Shown in pieces: positions 1 through 10,891 of a stretch of DNA of 64,000 nucleotides. Every line of letters begins with the position of its first letter. Positions within the stretch are counted from its first letter, which is position 1. The notes under the pieces are model-generated. The model made no database searches and was not told where the DNA came from. It saw nothing but the letters and a program-made list of their open reading frames with translations. A program made the position numbers and the translations under genes. Source of the stretch: Hippophae tibetana (Eukaryota; Streptophyta; Magnoliopsida; Rosales; Elaeagnaceae); contig JAZDXN010000026.1 in assembly GCA_037013495.1 (NCBI GenBank), forward strand, positions 2,418,001 to 2,482,000, written 5' to 3'.

Positions 1-60
1 GGAGATATTGGTGCGGACCTTGAGTTGTTTATTTATATTTTTAATAAGTCTCTTTTCTTT

Positions 61-100
61 AAAATAAAAAATAAGAGAAGAGAAGAGAAAAAGAAAGAGG
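61..100 (+). other. Polypurine tract, example from the first monomer
   Basis: Each monomer carries, at about offset 58-98, a stretch of A and G interrupted by only one or two T: an A-run, then AAGAGAAGAGAAAAAGAAAG and a further GAGG or GAAG. The A-run varies in length between neighbouring monomers (roughly 7 to 13), as expected for replication slippage. In long monomers the GAGAA part is lengthened. A rigid A-tract once every 364 bp, about two nucleosome repeats, could influence nucleosome phasing; that is inference. Confidence 0.75.
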
Positions 101-163
101 TTGTCGTTCACATTTTCAAAAATAACAAAAGATTTGGTAAATATGAGTTACAACTTTCAACGG

Positions 164-171
164 AGATATCT
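164..171. other. 8-bp palindrome AGATATCT with an EcoRV site, example from the first monomer
   Basis: The perfect palindrome AGATATCT contains GATATC and recurs at about offset 164 in most monomers. Types d (ACGGATATATC) and i (GAGATATATTTT) have lost it, so the site alone reports part of the higher-order pattern: EcoRV should give a ladder of about 364 bp with extra multimers wherever d or i monomers lie. Confidence 0.8.
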
Positions 172-203
172 TTTGACTCGGGATTCAAAACCACTATTAT
201 AAT

Positions 204-230
204 ATATCAAATTGAAGCTCATATCAAATT
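204..230 (+). repeat. Internal 10-bp direct repeat, 17 bp apart, example from the first monomer
   Basis: ATATCAAATT occurs at 204-213 and again at 221-230. Other monomers carry the same pair or a one-base variant (ATATCAAATC). Two monomers (2554-2897 and 54925-55277) have lost exactly one repeat plus the spacer, 17 bp. The same zone is also where several chimeric monomers switch type, which makes it a likely recombination or slippage point. Confidence 0.8.
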
Positions 231-1460
231 ACACAATATATTTGGTGCCGCCCAAGAAAATCGTTTTTGTACACAAATTACATCGTTTACATCACTTACC
301 GAGTGTTTAAAGTTTTTGACGAACCATTTTCATTTTTCTTACTTCTGGTTTAATTCAATAGAGCTATACATGAGATATTGGTGCGGACCTACGTTTGTTT
401 ATTTATATTTCCAATAAGTCTCTATTCTTCAAAAAAAATAAGAGAAGTGAAAAAGAAAGTGGATGTCGTTCACATTTTCAAAAACAACAAAACATTTGGT
501 AAATATGAGTTACAACTTTCAACGGAGATATCTTTTAACTCGGGTATCGAAACCACTTTTATAATATATCAAATTGAAGCTCATATCAAATTACACAATA
601 TATTTGGTGCCGCCCAAGAAAATCATTTTTGTACACAAATTACATCGTTTACATCACTTACCGAGTGTTTAAAGTTTTTGATGCACCATTTTCATTTTTC
701 TTATTTCTGGTTTAATTCAATAGAGCAATATAGGAGATATTGGTGCCGACCTAGGGTTGTTTATTTATATTTCCAATAAGTTTCTTTTCTTCAAAAAAAA
801 ATAGCAGAAGAGAAAAAGAAAGAGGATATCGTTCACATTTTCAAAAACAACAAAATATTTGGTAAATATAAGTTACAACTTTCAACGGAGATATCTTTTG
901 ACTCGGGTATCGAAACAACTATTATAATATATCAAATCGAAGCTCGTATCAAATTACACAATAAGTTTTGGTCTAACCCAGGAAAATCGTTTTTGTACCC
1001 AAATTATATCGTTTATATTACTTATCGAGTGTTTAAAGTTATTGACGCACCATTTTCATTTTTCTTATTTCTGGTTTAATTCAATAGAGCTATACAAGAG
1101 ATATTGGTGCGGACCTAGGGTTGTTGATTTATATTTCCAAAAAGTCTCTATTCTTCCAAAAAAAATAAGAGAAGAGAAAAAGAAAGAAGATGTCGTTCAC
1201 ATTTTCAAAAACAACAAAATATTTGGTAAATATAAGTTACAACTTTCAACGGAGATATCTTTTGACTCGGGTATCGAAACAACTATTATAATATATCAAA
1301 TCGAAGCTCGTATCAAATTACACAATATGTTTTGGTCCCGACCAGGAAAATCATTTTTGTACCCAAATTATATCGTTTATATTACTTATCGAGTGTTTAA
1401 AGTTTTTGACGCACAATTTTCATTTTTCTTACTTCTGGTTTAATTCAATAGAGCTATACA

Positions 1461-4352
1461 GGAGATAATGGTGCCGACCTAGGGTTGTTTATTTATATTT
1501 CCAATAAGTCTCTTTTCTTCAAAAAAAAAATAGGAGAAGAGAAAAAGAAAGAGGATGTTGTTTACATTTTCAAAAACAACAAAAAATTTATTAAATATAA
1601 GTTACAACTTTCAACGGAGATATCTTTTGACTCGGGTATCGAAACCACTATTATAATATATCAAATCGAAGCTCGTATCAAATTACACAATATGTTTTGC
1701 TCCCGCCCAAGAAAATCGTTTTTGTACCCAAATTACATCGTTTACATCACTTAACGAGTGTTTAAAGTTTTTGACGCACCGTTTTCATTTTTCATACTTC
1801 TGGTTTAATTAAATAGAGCTATAGAGGAGATAATGGTGCCGACCTAGGGTTGTTTATTTATATTTCCAATAAGCTCTTTTCTTCAAAAAAAATAAGAGAA
1901 GAGAAAAAGAAAGAGGATGTCGTTCACATTTTAAAAAATAACAAAAGATTTGGTAAATATGAGTTAGAACTTTCAATGGAAATATCTTTTGACACGGATA
2001 TCGAAACCACTATTATAATATATCAAATTGAAGTTGGTATCAAATTACACAATATATATTGGCCCCGCCCAGGAAAATCGTTTTTGTACCCAAATTACGT
2101 CGTTTACATCACTTACCGAGTGTTTAAAGTTTTTGACGCACCATTTACATTTTTCTTACATCTGGTTTAATTCAATAGAGCTATAAAGGATATATTGGTG
2201 CCGACTTAGGGTTGTTTATTTATATTTCCAATAAGCCTCTTTTCGTCAAAAAAAAAATAGGAGAAGAGAAAAAGAAAGAGGATGTCGTTCACAATTTTCA
2301 ATACTAACAAAAACTTTGGTAAATATAAGTTACAACTTTCAATGGAGATATATTTTGACTCGGGTATCGAAACCACTATTATAATATATCAAATCGAAGC
2401 TCGTATCAAATTACACAATATGTTTTAGTCCCTTCTAGGAAAATCGTTTTTGTACCCAAATTACATCATTTACATCACTTATCGAGTGTTTAAAGTTTTT
2501 GACGCACCATTTTCATTTTTCTTACTTCTGGTTTAATTCAATAGAGCTATACAGGAGATATTGGTGCGGACCTAGACTTGTTTATTTATATTTTTAATAA
2601 GTCTCTTTTAAAATAAAAAATAAGAGAAGAGAAAAAGAAAGAGGTTGTCGTTCACATTTTCAAAAATAACAAAAGATTTGGTAAATATGAGTTACAACTT
2701 TCAACGGAGATATCTTTGGACTCGGGTATCAAAACCATTATTTTAATATATCAAATTACACAATATATTTGGTACCGCCCAAGAAAATCGTTTTTGTACA
2801 CAAATTACATCATTTTCATTACTTACCGAGTGTTTAAAGTTTTTGACGCACCATTTTCATTTTTCTTACTTCTGGTTTAATTCAATAGAGCTATACAGGA
2901 GATAATGGTGCCGACCTAGGGTTGTTTATTTATATTTCCAATAAGTCTCTTTTCTTCAAAAAAAAAAATAGGAGAAGAGAAAAAGAAAGAGGATGTCGTT
3001 TACATTTTCAAAAACAACAAAAAATTTATTAAATATAAGTTACAACTTTCAACGGAGATATCTTTTGACTCGGGTATCGAAACCACTATTATAATATATC
3101 AAATCGAAGCTCGTATCAAATTACACAATATGTTTTGCTCCCGCCCAGGAAAATCGTTTTTGTACCCAAATTACATCGTTTACATCACTTAACGAGTGTT
3201 TAAAGTTTTTGACGCACCGTTTTCATTTTTCATACTTCTGGTTTAATTAAATAGAGCTATAGAGGAGATAATGGTGCCGACCTAGGGTTGTTTATTTATA
3301 TTTCCAATAAGCTCTTTTCTTCAAAAAAAAATAAGAGAAGAGAAAAAGAAAGAGGATGTCGTTCACATTTTAAAAAATAACAAAAGATTTGGTAAATATG
3401 AGTTAGAACTTTCAATGGAAATATCTTTTGACACGGATATCGAAACCACTATTATAATATATCAAATTGAAGTTGGTATCAAATTACACAATATATATTG
3501 GCCCCGCCCAGGAAAATCGTTTTTGTACCCAAATTACGTCGTTTACATCACTTACCGAGTGTTTAAAGTTTTTGACGCACCATTTACATTTTTCTTACAT
3601 CTGGTTTAATTCAATAGAGCTATAAAGGATATATTGGTGCCGACTTAGGGTTGTTTATTTATATTTCCAATAAGCCTCTTTTCGTAAAAAAAAAATAGGA
3701 GAAGAGAAAAAGAAAGAGGATGTCGTTCACAATTTTCAATACTAACAAAAACTTTGGTAAATATAAGTTACAACTTTCAATGGAGATATATTTTGACTCG
3801 GGTATCGAAACCACTATTATAATATATCAAATCGAAGCTCGTATCAAATTACACAATATGTTTTAGTCCCTTCTAGGAAAATCGTTTTTGTACCCAAATT
3901 ACATCATTTACATCACTTATCGAGTGTTTAAAGTTTTTGACGCACCATTTTCATTTTTCTTACTTCTGGTTTAATTCAATAGAGCTATACAGGAGATATT
4001 GGTGCGGACCTAGACTTGTTTATTTATATTTTTAATAAGTCTCTTTTAAAATAAAAAATAAGAGAAGAGAAAAAGAAAGAGGTTGTCGTTCACATTTTCA
4101 AAAATAACAAAAGATTTGGTAAATATGAGTTACAACTTTCAACGGAGATATCTTTTGACTCGGGTATCAAAACCATTATTTTAATATATCAAATTGAAGC
4201 TCATATTAAATTACACAATATATTTGGTGCCGCCCAAGAAAATCGTTTTTGTACACAAATTACATCATTTTCATTACTTACCGAGTGTTTAAAGTTTTTG
4301 ACGCACCATTTTCATTTTTCTTACTTCTGGTTTAATTCAATAGAGCTATACA
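1461..4352 (+). repeat. Higher-order repeat a-b-i-j, two tetramer copies
   Basis: Copy 1 has monomers starting at 1461, 1826, 2188 and 2554; copy 2 at 2898, 3264, 3627 and 3992. Corresponding monomers are far closer to each other than to their neighbours: the b monomers share TTCAATGGAAATATC and GACACGGATATCG, and the i monomers share GGATATATTGG and TTCTAGG. Copy 1 is shorter (1437 against 1455 bp), mainly because its j monomer carries the 17-bp deletion. Confidence 0.88.
2554..2897 (+). repeat. 344-bp monomer with a 17-bp internal deletion
   Basis: The matching j monomer at 3992 is 361 bp. Here the text runs ATATCAAATTACAC at about 2749-2762, with one of the two ATATCAAATT repeats and the bases between them missing. 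This is the shortest monomer in the window. The same deletion is found in the monomer starting at 54925. Confidence 0.88.
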
Positions 4353-4715
4353 TGAGACACTGGTGCCGACCTAGGGTTGTTGATTTATATTTCCAATAAG
4401 TCTCTATTCTTCAAAAAAATATAGGAGAAGAGAAAATGAAAGAGAATGTTGTTCACATTTTCAAAAACAACAAAACATTTGGTAAATATGAGTTACAACT
4501 TTCAACGGATATATCTTTTGACTCGGGTATCGAAACCACTATTATAATATATCAAATCGAAGCTCGTATCAAATTACACAATATGTTTTGGTCCCATCTA
4601 GGAAAATCGTTTTGTACCCAAATTACATCGTTTACATCACTTAACGAGTGTTTAAAGTTTTTGACGCACCGTTTTCATTTTTCTTACTTCCGGTTTAATT
4701 CAATAGAGCTATAGA
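4353..4715 (+). repeat. Single k monomer
   Basis: A 363-bp monomer carrying GAAAATGAAAGAG, GTTGTTCAC and TTTTGGTCCCATCTAGG, followed by ATCGTTTTGTACCC with one T fewer than usual. It begins with the variant TGAGACACTGG. It lies between the a-b-i-j tetramers and the eight-monomer block. The same type opens each trimer at 10892-15259. Confidence 0.8.
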
Positions 4716-7619
4716 GGAGATAATGGTGCCGACCTAGGGTTGTTTATTTATATTTCCAAGAAGCTCTTTTCTTCAAAAAAAAAATAAAAGAAGAGAAAAA
4801 GAAAGAGGATGTCGTTCACATTTTAAAAAATAACAAAAGATTTGGTAAATATGAGTTAGAACTTTCAATGGAAATATCTTTTGACACGGATATCGAAACC
4901 ACTATTATAATATATCAAATTGAAGTTGGTATCAAATTACACAATATATATTGGCCCCGCCCAGGAAAATCGTTTTTGTACCCAAATTACGTCGTTTACA
5001 TCACTTACCGAGTGTTTAAAGTTTTTGACGCACCATTTACATTTTTCTTACATCTGGTTTAATTCAATAGAGCTATAAAGGATATATTGGTGCCGACTTA
5101 TGGTTGTTTATTTATATTTCCAATAAGCCTCTTTTCGTCAAAAAAAAATAGGAGAAGAGAAAAAGAAAGAGGATGTCGTTCACAATTTTCAATACTAACA
5201 AAAACTTTGGTAAATATAAGTTACAACTTTCAATGGAGATATATTTTGACTCGGGTATCGAAACCACTATTATAATATATCAAATCGAAGCTCGTATCAA
5301 ATTACACAATATGTTTTAGTCCCTCCCAGGAAAATCGTTTTTGTACCCAAATTACATCGTTTACATCACTTATCGAGTGTTTAAAGTTTTTGACGCACCA
5401 TTTTCATTTCTCTTACTTCTGGTTTAATTCAATAGAGCTATACAGGAGATATTGGTGCGGACCTAGACTTGTTTATTTATATTTTTAATAAGTCTCTTTT
5501 AAAATAAAAAATAAGAGAAGAGAAAAAGAAAGAGGTTGTCGTTCACATTTTCAAAAATAACAAAAGATTTGGTAAATATGAGTTACAACTTTCAACGGAG
5601 ATATCTTTTGACTCGGGTATCAAAACCATTATTTTAATATATCAAATTGAAGCTCATATCAAATTACACAATATATTTGGTGCCGCCCAAGAAAATCGTT
5701 TTTGTACACAAATTACATCATTTTCATTACTTACCGAGTGTTTAAAGTTTTTGACGCACCATTTTCATTTTTCTTACTTCTGGTTTAATTCGATAGAGCT
5801 ATACATGAGATATTGGTGCCGACCTAGGGTTGTTGATTTATATTTCCAATAAGTCTCTATTCTTCAAAAAAAAATAGGAGAAGAGAAAATGAAAGAGGAT
5901 GTTGTTCACATTTTCAAAAACAACAAAACATTTGGTAAATATGAGTTACAACTTTCAACGGAGATATCTTTTGACTCGGGTATCGAAACCACTATTATAA
6001 TATATCAAATCGAAGCTCGTGTCAAATTACACAATATGTTTTAGTCCTTTCTAGGAAAATCGTTTTTGTACCCAAATTACATCATTTACATCACTTATCG
6101 AGTGTTTAAAGTTTTTGACGCACCATTTTCATTTTTCTTACTTCTGGTTTAATTCAATAGAGCTATACAGGAGATATTGGTGCGGACCTAGACTTGTTTA
6201 TTTATATTTTTAATAAGTCTCTTTTAAAATAAAAAATAAGAGAAGAGAAAAAGAAAGAGGTTGTCGTTCACATTTTCAAAAATAACAAAAGATTTGGTAA
6301 ATATGAGTTACAACTTTCAACGGAGATATCTTTTGACTCGGGTATCGAAACCACTATTATAATATATCAAATCGAAGCTCGTATCAAATTACACAATATG
6401 TTTTGGTCCCATCTAGGAAAATCGTTTTGTACCCAAATTACATCGTTTACATCACTTAACGAGTGTTTAAAGTTTTTGACGCACCGTTTTCATTTTTCTT
6501 ACTTCTGGTTTAATTCAATAGAGCTATACAGGAGATATTCGTGCCGACCTAGGGTTGTTGATTTATATTTCCAATAAGTCTCTATTCTTCAAAAAAAAAT
6601 AAGAGAAGAGAAAAAGAAATAGGATGTCGTTCACATTTTCAAAAACAACAAAACATTTGGTAAATATGAGTTACAACTTTCAATGGAGATATCTTTTGAG
6701 ACGGGTATCGAAACCAGTATTATAATATATCAAATTGAATTTGGTATCAAATTACACAATATATATTGGCCCCGCCCAGGAAAATCGTTTTTGTACCCAA
6801 ATTACGTCGTTTACATAACTTACCGAGTGTTTAAAGTTTTTGACGCACAATTTTAATTTTTCTTACTTCTGGTTTAATTCATTAGAGCTATAAAGGAGAT
6901 ATTGGTGCCGACTTAGGGTTGTTTATTTATATTTCCAATAAGCCTCTTTTCTTCAAAAAAAAGAGGAGAAGAGAAAAAGAAAGAGGATGTCGTTCACAAT
7001 TTTCAAAACCAACAAAAACTTTAGAAAATATAAGTTACAACTTTCAACGGAGATATATTTTGATTCGGGTATCGAAACCACTATTATAATATATCAAATC
7101 GAAGCTTGTATCAAATTACACAATATGTTTTAGTCCCTCTTAGGAAAATCGTTTTTGTACCCAAATGACATCGTTTACATCACTTATCGATTGTTTAAAG
7201 TTTTTGACGTACCATTTTCATTTTTCTTACTTCTGGTTTAATTCAATAGAGCTATACAGGAGATATTGGTGCGGACCTAGACTTGTTTATTTATATTTTT
7301 AATAAGTCTCTTTTAAAATAAAAAATAAGAGAAGAGAAAAAGAAAGAGGTTGTCGTTCACATTTTCAAAAATAACAAAAGATTTGGTAAATATGAGTTAC
7401 AACTTTCAACGGAGATATCTTTTGACTCGGGTATCAAAACCATTATTTTAATATATCAAATTGAAGCTCATATCAAATTACACAATATATTTGGTGCCGC
7501 CCAAGAAAATCGTTTTTGTACACAAATTACATCATTTTCATTACTTACCGAGTGTTTAAAGTTTTTGACGCACCATTTTCATTTTTCTTACTTCTGGTTT
7601 AATTCAATAGAGCTATACA
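4716..7619 (+). repeat. Eight-monomer block, copy 1 (b-i-j-k/i-j/k-b-i-j)
   Basis: Monomers start at 4716, 5080, 5445, 5806, 6170, 6531, 6895 and 7259. The block returns 3271 bp downstream at 7987-10891 with the same order and nearly the same lengths (364, 365, 361, 364, 361, 364, 364 or 365, 361). The monomer at 5806 is chimeric: k in its 5' half and i in its 3' half (TAGTCCTTTCTAGG). The monomer at 6170 is j in its 5' half and k in its 3' half. Both chimeras recur in copy 2, so they predate the duplication. Confidence 0.88.
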
Positions 7620-7986
7620 GGAGATAATGGTGCCGACCTAGGGTTGTTTATTTATATTTCCAATAAGTCTCTTTTCTTCAAAAAAAAAAAATAGGAGAAG
7701 AGAAAAAGAAAGAGGATGTCGTTTACATTTTCAAAAACAACAAAAAATTTATTAAATATAAGTTACAACTTTCAACGGAGATATCTTTTGACTCGGGTAT
7801 CGAAACCACTATTATAATATATCAAATCGAAGCTCGTATCAAATTACACAATATGTTTTTCTCCCGCCCAGGAAAATCGTTTTTGTACCCAAATTACATC
7901 GTTTACATCACTTAACGAGTGTTTAAAGTTTTTGACGCACCCTTTTCATTTTTCATACTTCTGGTTTAATTAAATAGAGCTATAGA
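7620..7986 (+). repeat. Single a monomer between the two eight-monomer blocks
   Basis: A 367-bp monomer with GATAATGG, GTCGTTTACATTTT and AAAATTTATTAAATATAAG, matching the a monomers at 1461 and 2898. With the three monomers after it (b, i, j) it makes another copy of the a-b-i-j tetramer, so the block duplication and the tetramer overlap in register. Confidence 0.85.
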
Positions 7987-10891
7987 GGAGATAATGGTGC
8001 CGACCTAGGGTTGTTTATTTATATTTCCAAGAAGCTCTTTTCTTCAAAAAAAAAATAAAAGAAGAGAAAAAGAAAGAGGATGTCGTTCACATTTTAAAAA
8101 ATAACAAAAGATTTGGTAAATATGAGTTAGAACTTTCAATGGAAATATCTTTTGACACGGATATCGAAACCACTATTATAATATATCAAATTGAAGTTGG
8201 TATCAAATTACACAATATATATTGGCCCCGCCCAGGAAAATCGTTTTTGTACCCAAATTACGTCGTTTACATCACTTACCGAGTGTTTAAAGTTTTTGAC
8301 GCACCATTTACATTTTTCTTACATCTGGTTTAATTCAATAGAGCTATAAAGGATATATTGGTGCCGACTTAGGGTTGTTTATTTATATTTCCAATAAGCC
8401 TCTTTTCGTCAAAAAAAAATAGGAGAAGAGAAAAAGAAAGAGGATGTCGTTCACAATTTTCAATACTAACAAAAACTTTGGTAAATATAAGTTACAACTT
8501 TCAATGGAGATATATTTTGACTCGGGTATCGAAACCACTATTATAATATATCAAATCGAAGCTCGTATCAAATTACACAATATGTTTTAGTCCCTCCCAG
8601 GAAAATCGTTTTTGTACCCAAATTACATCGTTTACATCACTTATCGAGTGTTTAAAGTTTTTGACGCACCATTTTCATTTCTCTTACTTCTGGTTTAATT
8701 CAATAGAGCTATACAGGAGATATTGGTGCGGACCTAGACTTGTTTATTTATATTTTTAATAAGTCTCTTTTAAAATAAAAAATAAGAGAAGAGAAAAAGA
8801 AAGAGGTTGTCGTTCACATTTTCAAAAATAACAAAAGATTTGGTAAATATGAGTTACAACTTTCAACGGAGATATCTTTTGACTCGGGTATCAAAACCAT
8901 TATTTTAATATATCAAATTGAAGCTCATATCAAATTACACAATATATTTGGTGCCGCCCAAGAAAATCGTTTTTGTACACAAATTACATCATTTTCATTA
9001 CTTACCGAGTGTTTAAAGTTTTTGACGCACCATTTTCATTTTTCTTACTTCTGGTTTAATTCGATAGAGCTATACATGAGATATTGGTGCCGACCTAGGG
9101 TTGTTGATTTATATTTCCAATAAGTCTCTATTCTTCAAAAAAAAATAGGAGAAGAGAAAATGAAAGAGGATGTTGTTCACATTTTCAAAAACAACAAAAC
9201 ATTTGGTAAATATGAGTTACAACTTTCAACGGAGATATCTTTTGACTCGGGTATCGAAACCACTATTATAATATATCAAATCGAAGCTCGTGTCAAATTA
9301 CACAATATTTTTTAGTCCTTTCTAGGAAAATCGTTTTTGTACCCAAATTACATCATTTACATCACTTATCGAGTGTTTAAAGTTTTTGACGCACCATTTT
9401 CATTTTTCTTACTTCTGGTTTAATTCAATAGAGCTATACAGGAGATATTGGTGCGGACCTAGACTTGTTTATTTATATTTTTAATAAGTCTCTTTTAAAA
9501 TAAAAAATAAGAGAAGAGAAAAAGAAAGAGGTTGTCGTTCACATTTTCAAAAATAACAAAAGATTTGGTAAATATGAGTTACAACTTTCAACGGAGATAT
9601 CTTTTGACTCGGGTATCGAAACCACTATTATAATATATCAAATCGAAGCTCGTATCAAATTACACAATATGTTTTGGTCCCATCTAGGAAAATCGTTTTT
9701 GTACCCAAATTACATCGTTTACATCACTTACCAAGTGTTTAATGTTTTTGAATCACCTTTTTCATTTTACTTACTTCTGGTTAATTTAATAGATCTATAC
9801 AGGAGATATGGGTGCCAACCTAGGTTTGATTATTTATATTTTCAATCAATCCCTATTCTTCAAAAAAAAATAAGAGAAGAGAAAAAGAAATAGGATGTCG
9901 TTCACATTTTCAAAAACAACAAAACATTTGGTAAATATGAGTTACAACTTTCAATGGAGATATCTTTTGAGACGGGTATCGAAACCAGTATTATAATATA
10001 TCAAATTGAAGTTGGTATCAAATTACACAATATATATTGGCCCCGCCCAGGAAAATCGTTTTTGTACCCAAATTACGTCGTTTACATCACTTACCGAGTG
10101 TTTAAAGTTTTTGACGCACAATTTTAATTTTTCTTACTTCTGGTTTAATTCATTAGAGCTATAAAGGAGATATTGGTGCCGACTTAGGGTTGTTTATTTA
10201 TATTTCCAATAAGCCTCTTTTCTTCAAAAAAAAAGAGGAGAAGAGAAAAAGAAAGAGGATGTCGTTCACAATTTTCAAAACCAACAAAAACTTTAGAAAA
10301 TATAAGTTACAACTTTCAACGGAGATATATTTTGATTCGGGTATCGAAACCACTATTATAATATATCAAATCGAAGCTTGTATCAAATTACACAATATGT
10401 TTTAGTCCCTCTTAGGAAAATCGTTTTTGTACCCAAATGACATCGTTTACATCACTTATCGATTGTTTAAAGTTTTTGACGCACCATTTTCATTTTTCTT
10501 ACTTCTGGTTTAATTCAATAGAGCTATACAGGAGATATTGGTGCGGACCTAGACTTGTTTATTTATATTTTTAATAAGTCTCTTTTAAAATAAAAAATAA
10601 GAGAAGAGAAAAAGAAAGAGGTTGTCGTTCACATTTTCAAAAATAACAAAAGATTTGTTAAATATGAGTTACAACTTTCAACGGAGATATCTTTTGACTC
10701 GGGTATCAAAACCATTATTTTAATATATCAAATTGAAGCTCATATTAAATTACACAATATATTTGGTGCCGCCCAAGAAAATCGTTTTTGTACACAAATT
10801 ACATCATTTACATTACTTACCGAGTGTTCAAAGTTTTTGACGCACCATTTTCATTTTTCTTACTCCTGGTTTAATTCAATAGAGCTATACA
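7987..10891 (+). repeat. Eight-monomer block, copy 2
   Basis: Monomers start at 7987, 8351, 8716, 9077, 9441, 9802, 10166 and 10531. The block matches 4716-7619 almost base for base, including both chimeric monomers and the GAGACGGGTATCG variant. The exception is a stretch at about 9729-9862 that is far more divergent than the rest and is listed separately. Confidence 0.88.
9729..9862 (+). repeat. Divergent patch inside an otherwise near-identical duplication
   Basis: Against the matching stretch of copy 1 (about 6459-6591) I count well over ten substitutions in about 130 bp, plus local length changes. Examples are ACCAAGTGTTTAATG for AACGAGTGTTTAAAG, GAATCACC for GACGCACC, GATCTATAC for GAGCTATAC, GATATGGGTGCCAACC for GATATTCGTGCCGACC, and TTTTCAATCAATCCC for TTTCCAATAAGTCTC. 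Flanking sequence on both sides is nearly identical between the copies. A conversion tract from an unseen, diverged monomer fits best; a local assembly error is possible. Confidence 0.8.

Larger units (their letters stand above)
1..1460 (+). repeat. Four opening monomers, first a long variant
   Basis: Monomers start at 1, 371, 733 and 1097 (370, 362, 364 and 364 bp). The first is type L: an extra GAGAA in the polypurine tract, GGATTCAAAACC in place of GGTATCGAAACC, and GAACC near the 3' end. It is followed by a 362-bp monomer with GTGGATGTCG, the same long-short pairing seen at 19260-19992, 29097-29829 and 50544-52013. The third and fourth have 3' parts of the h kind (TATTACTTATCGAG). Confidence 0.85.

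Noticed and set aside
164..190. CENP-B box in the monomer
   Set aside because: The region around GACTCGGGTATCGAAACC was compared with the pattern TTCGNNNNANNCGGG on both strands. The central A and the CGGG placement do not fit, and no other place in the monomer matches.
176..194. tRNA-like B box on the minus strand (GGTTTCGATACC)
   Set aside because: It resembles GWTCRANNC but lacks the leading G in register, there is no A box at a suitable distance and no tRNA fold; it is a short chance likeness repeated with the monomer.
378..1443. Open frames of 100-133 codons on the + strand as small protein genes
   Set aside because: They are the same part of the satellite monomer read repeatedly, have no recognisable domain, and start and stop at positions set by monomer variants and A-run length. 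No gene structure surrounds them.
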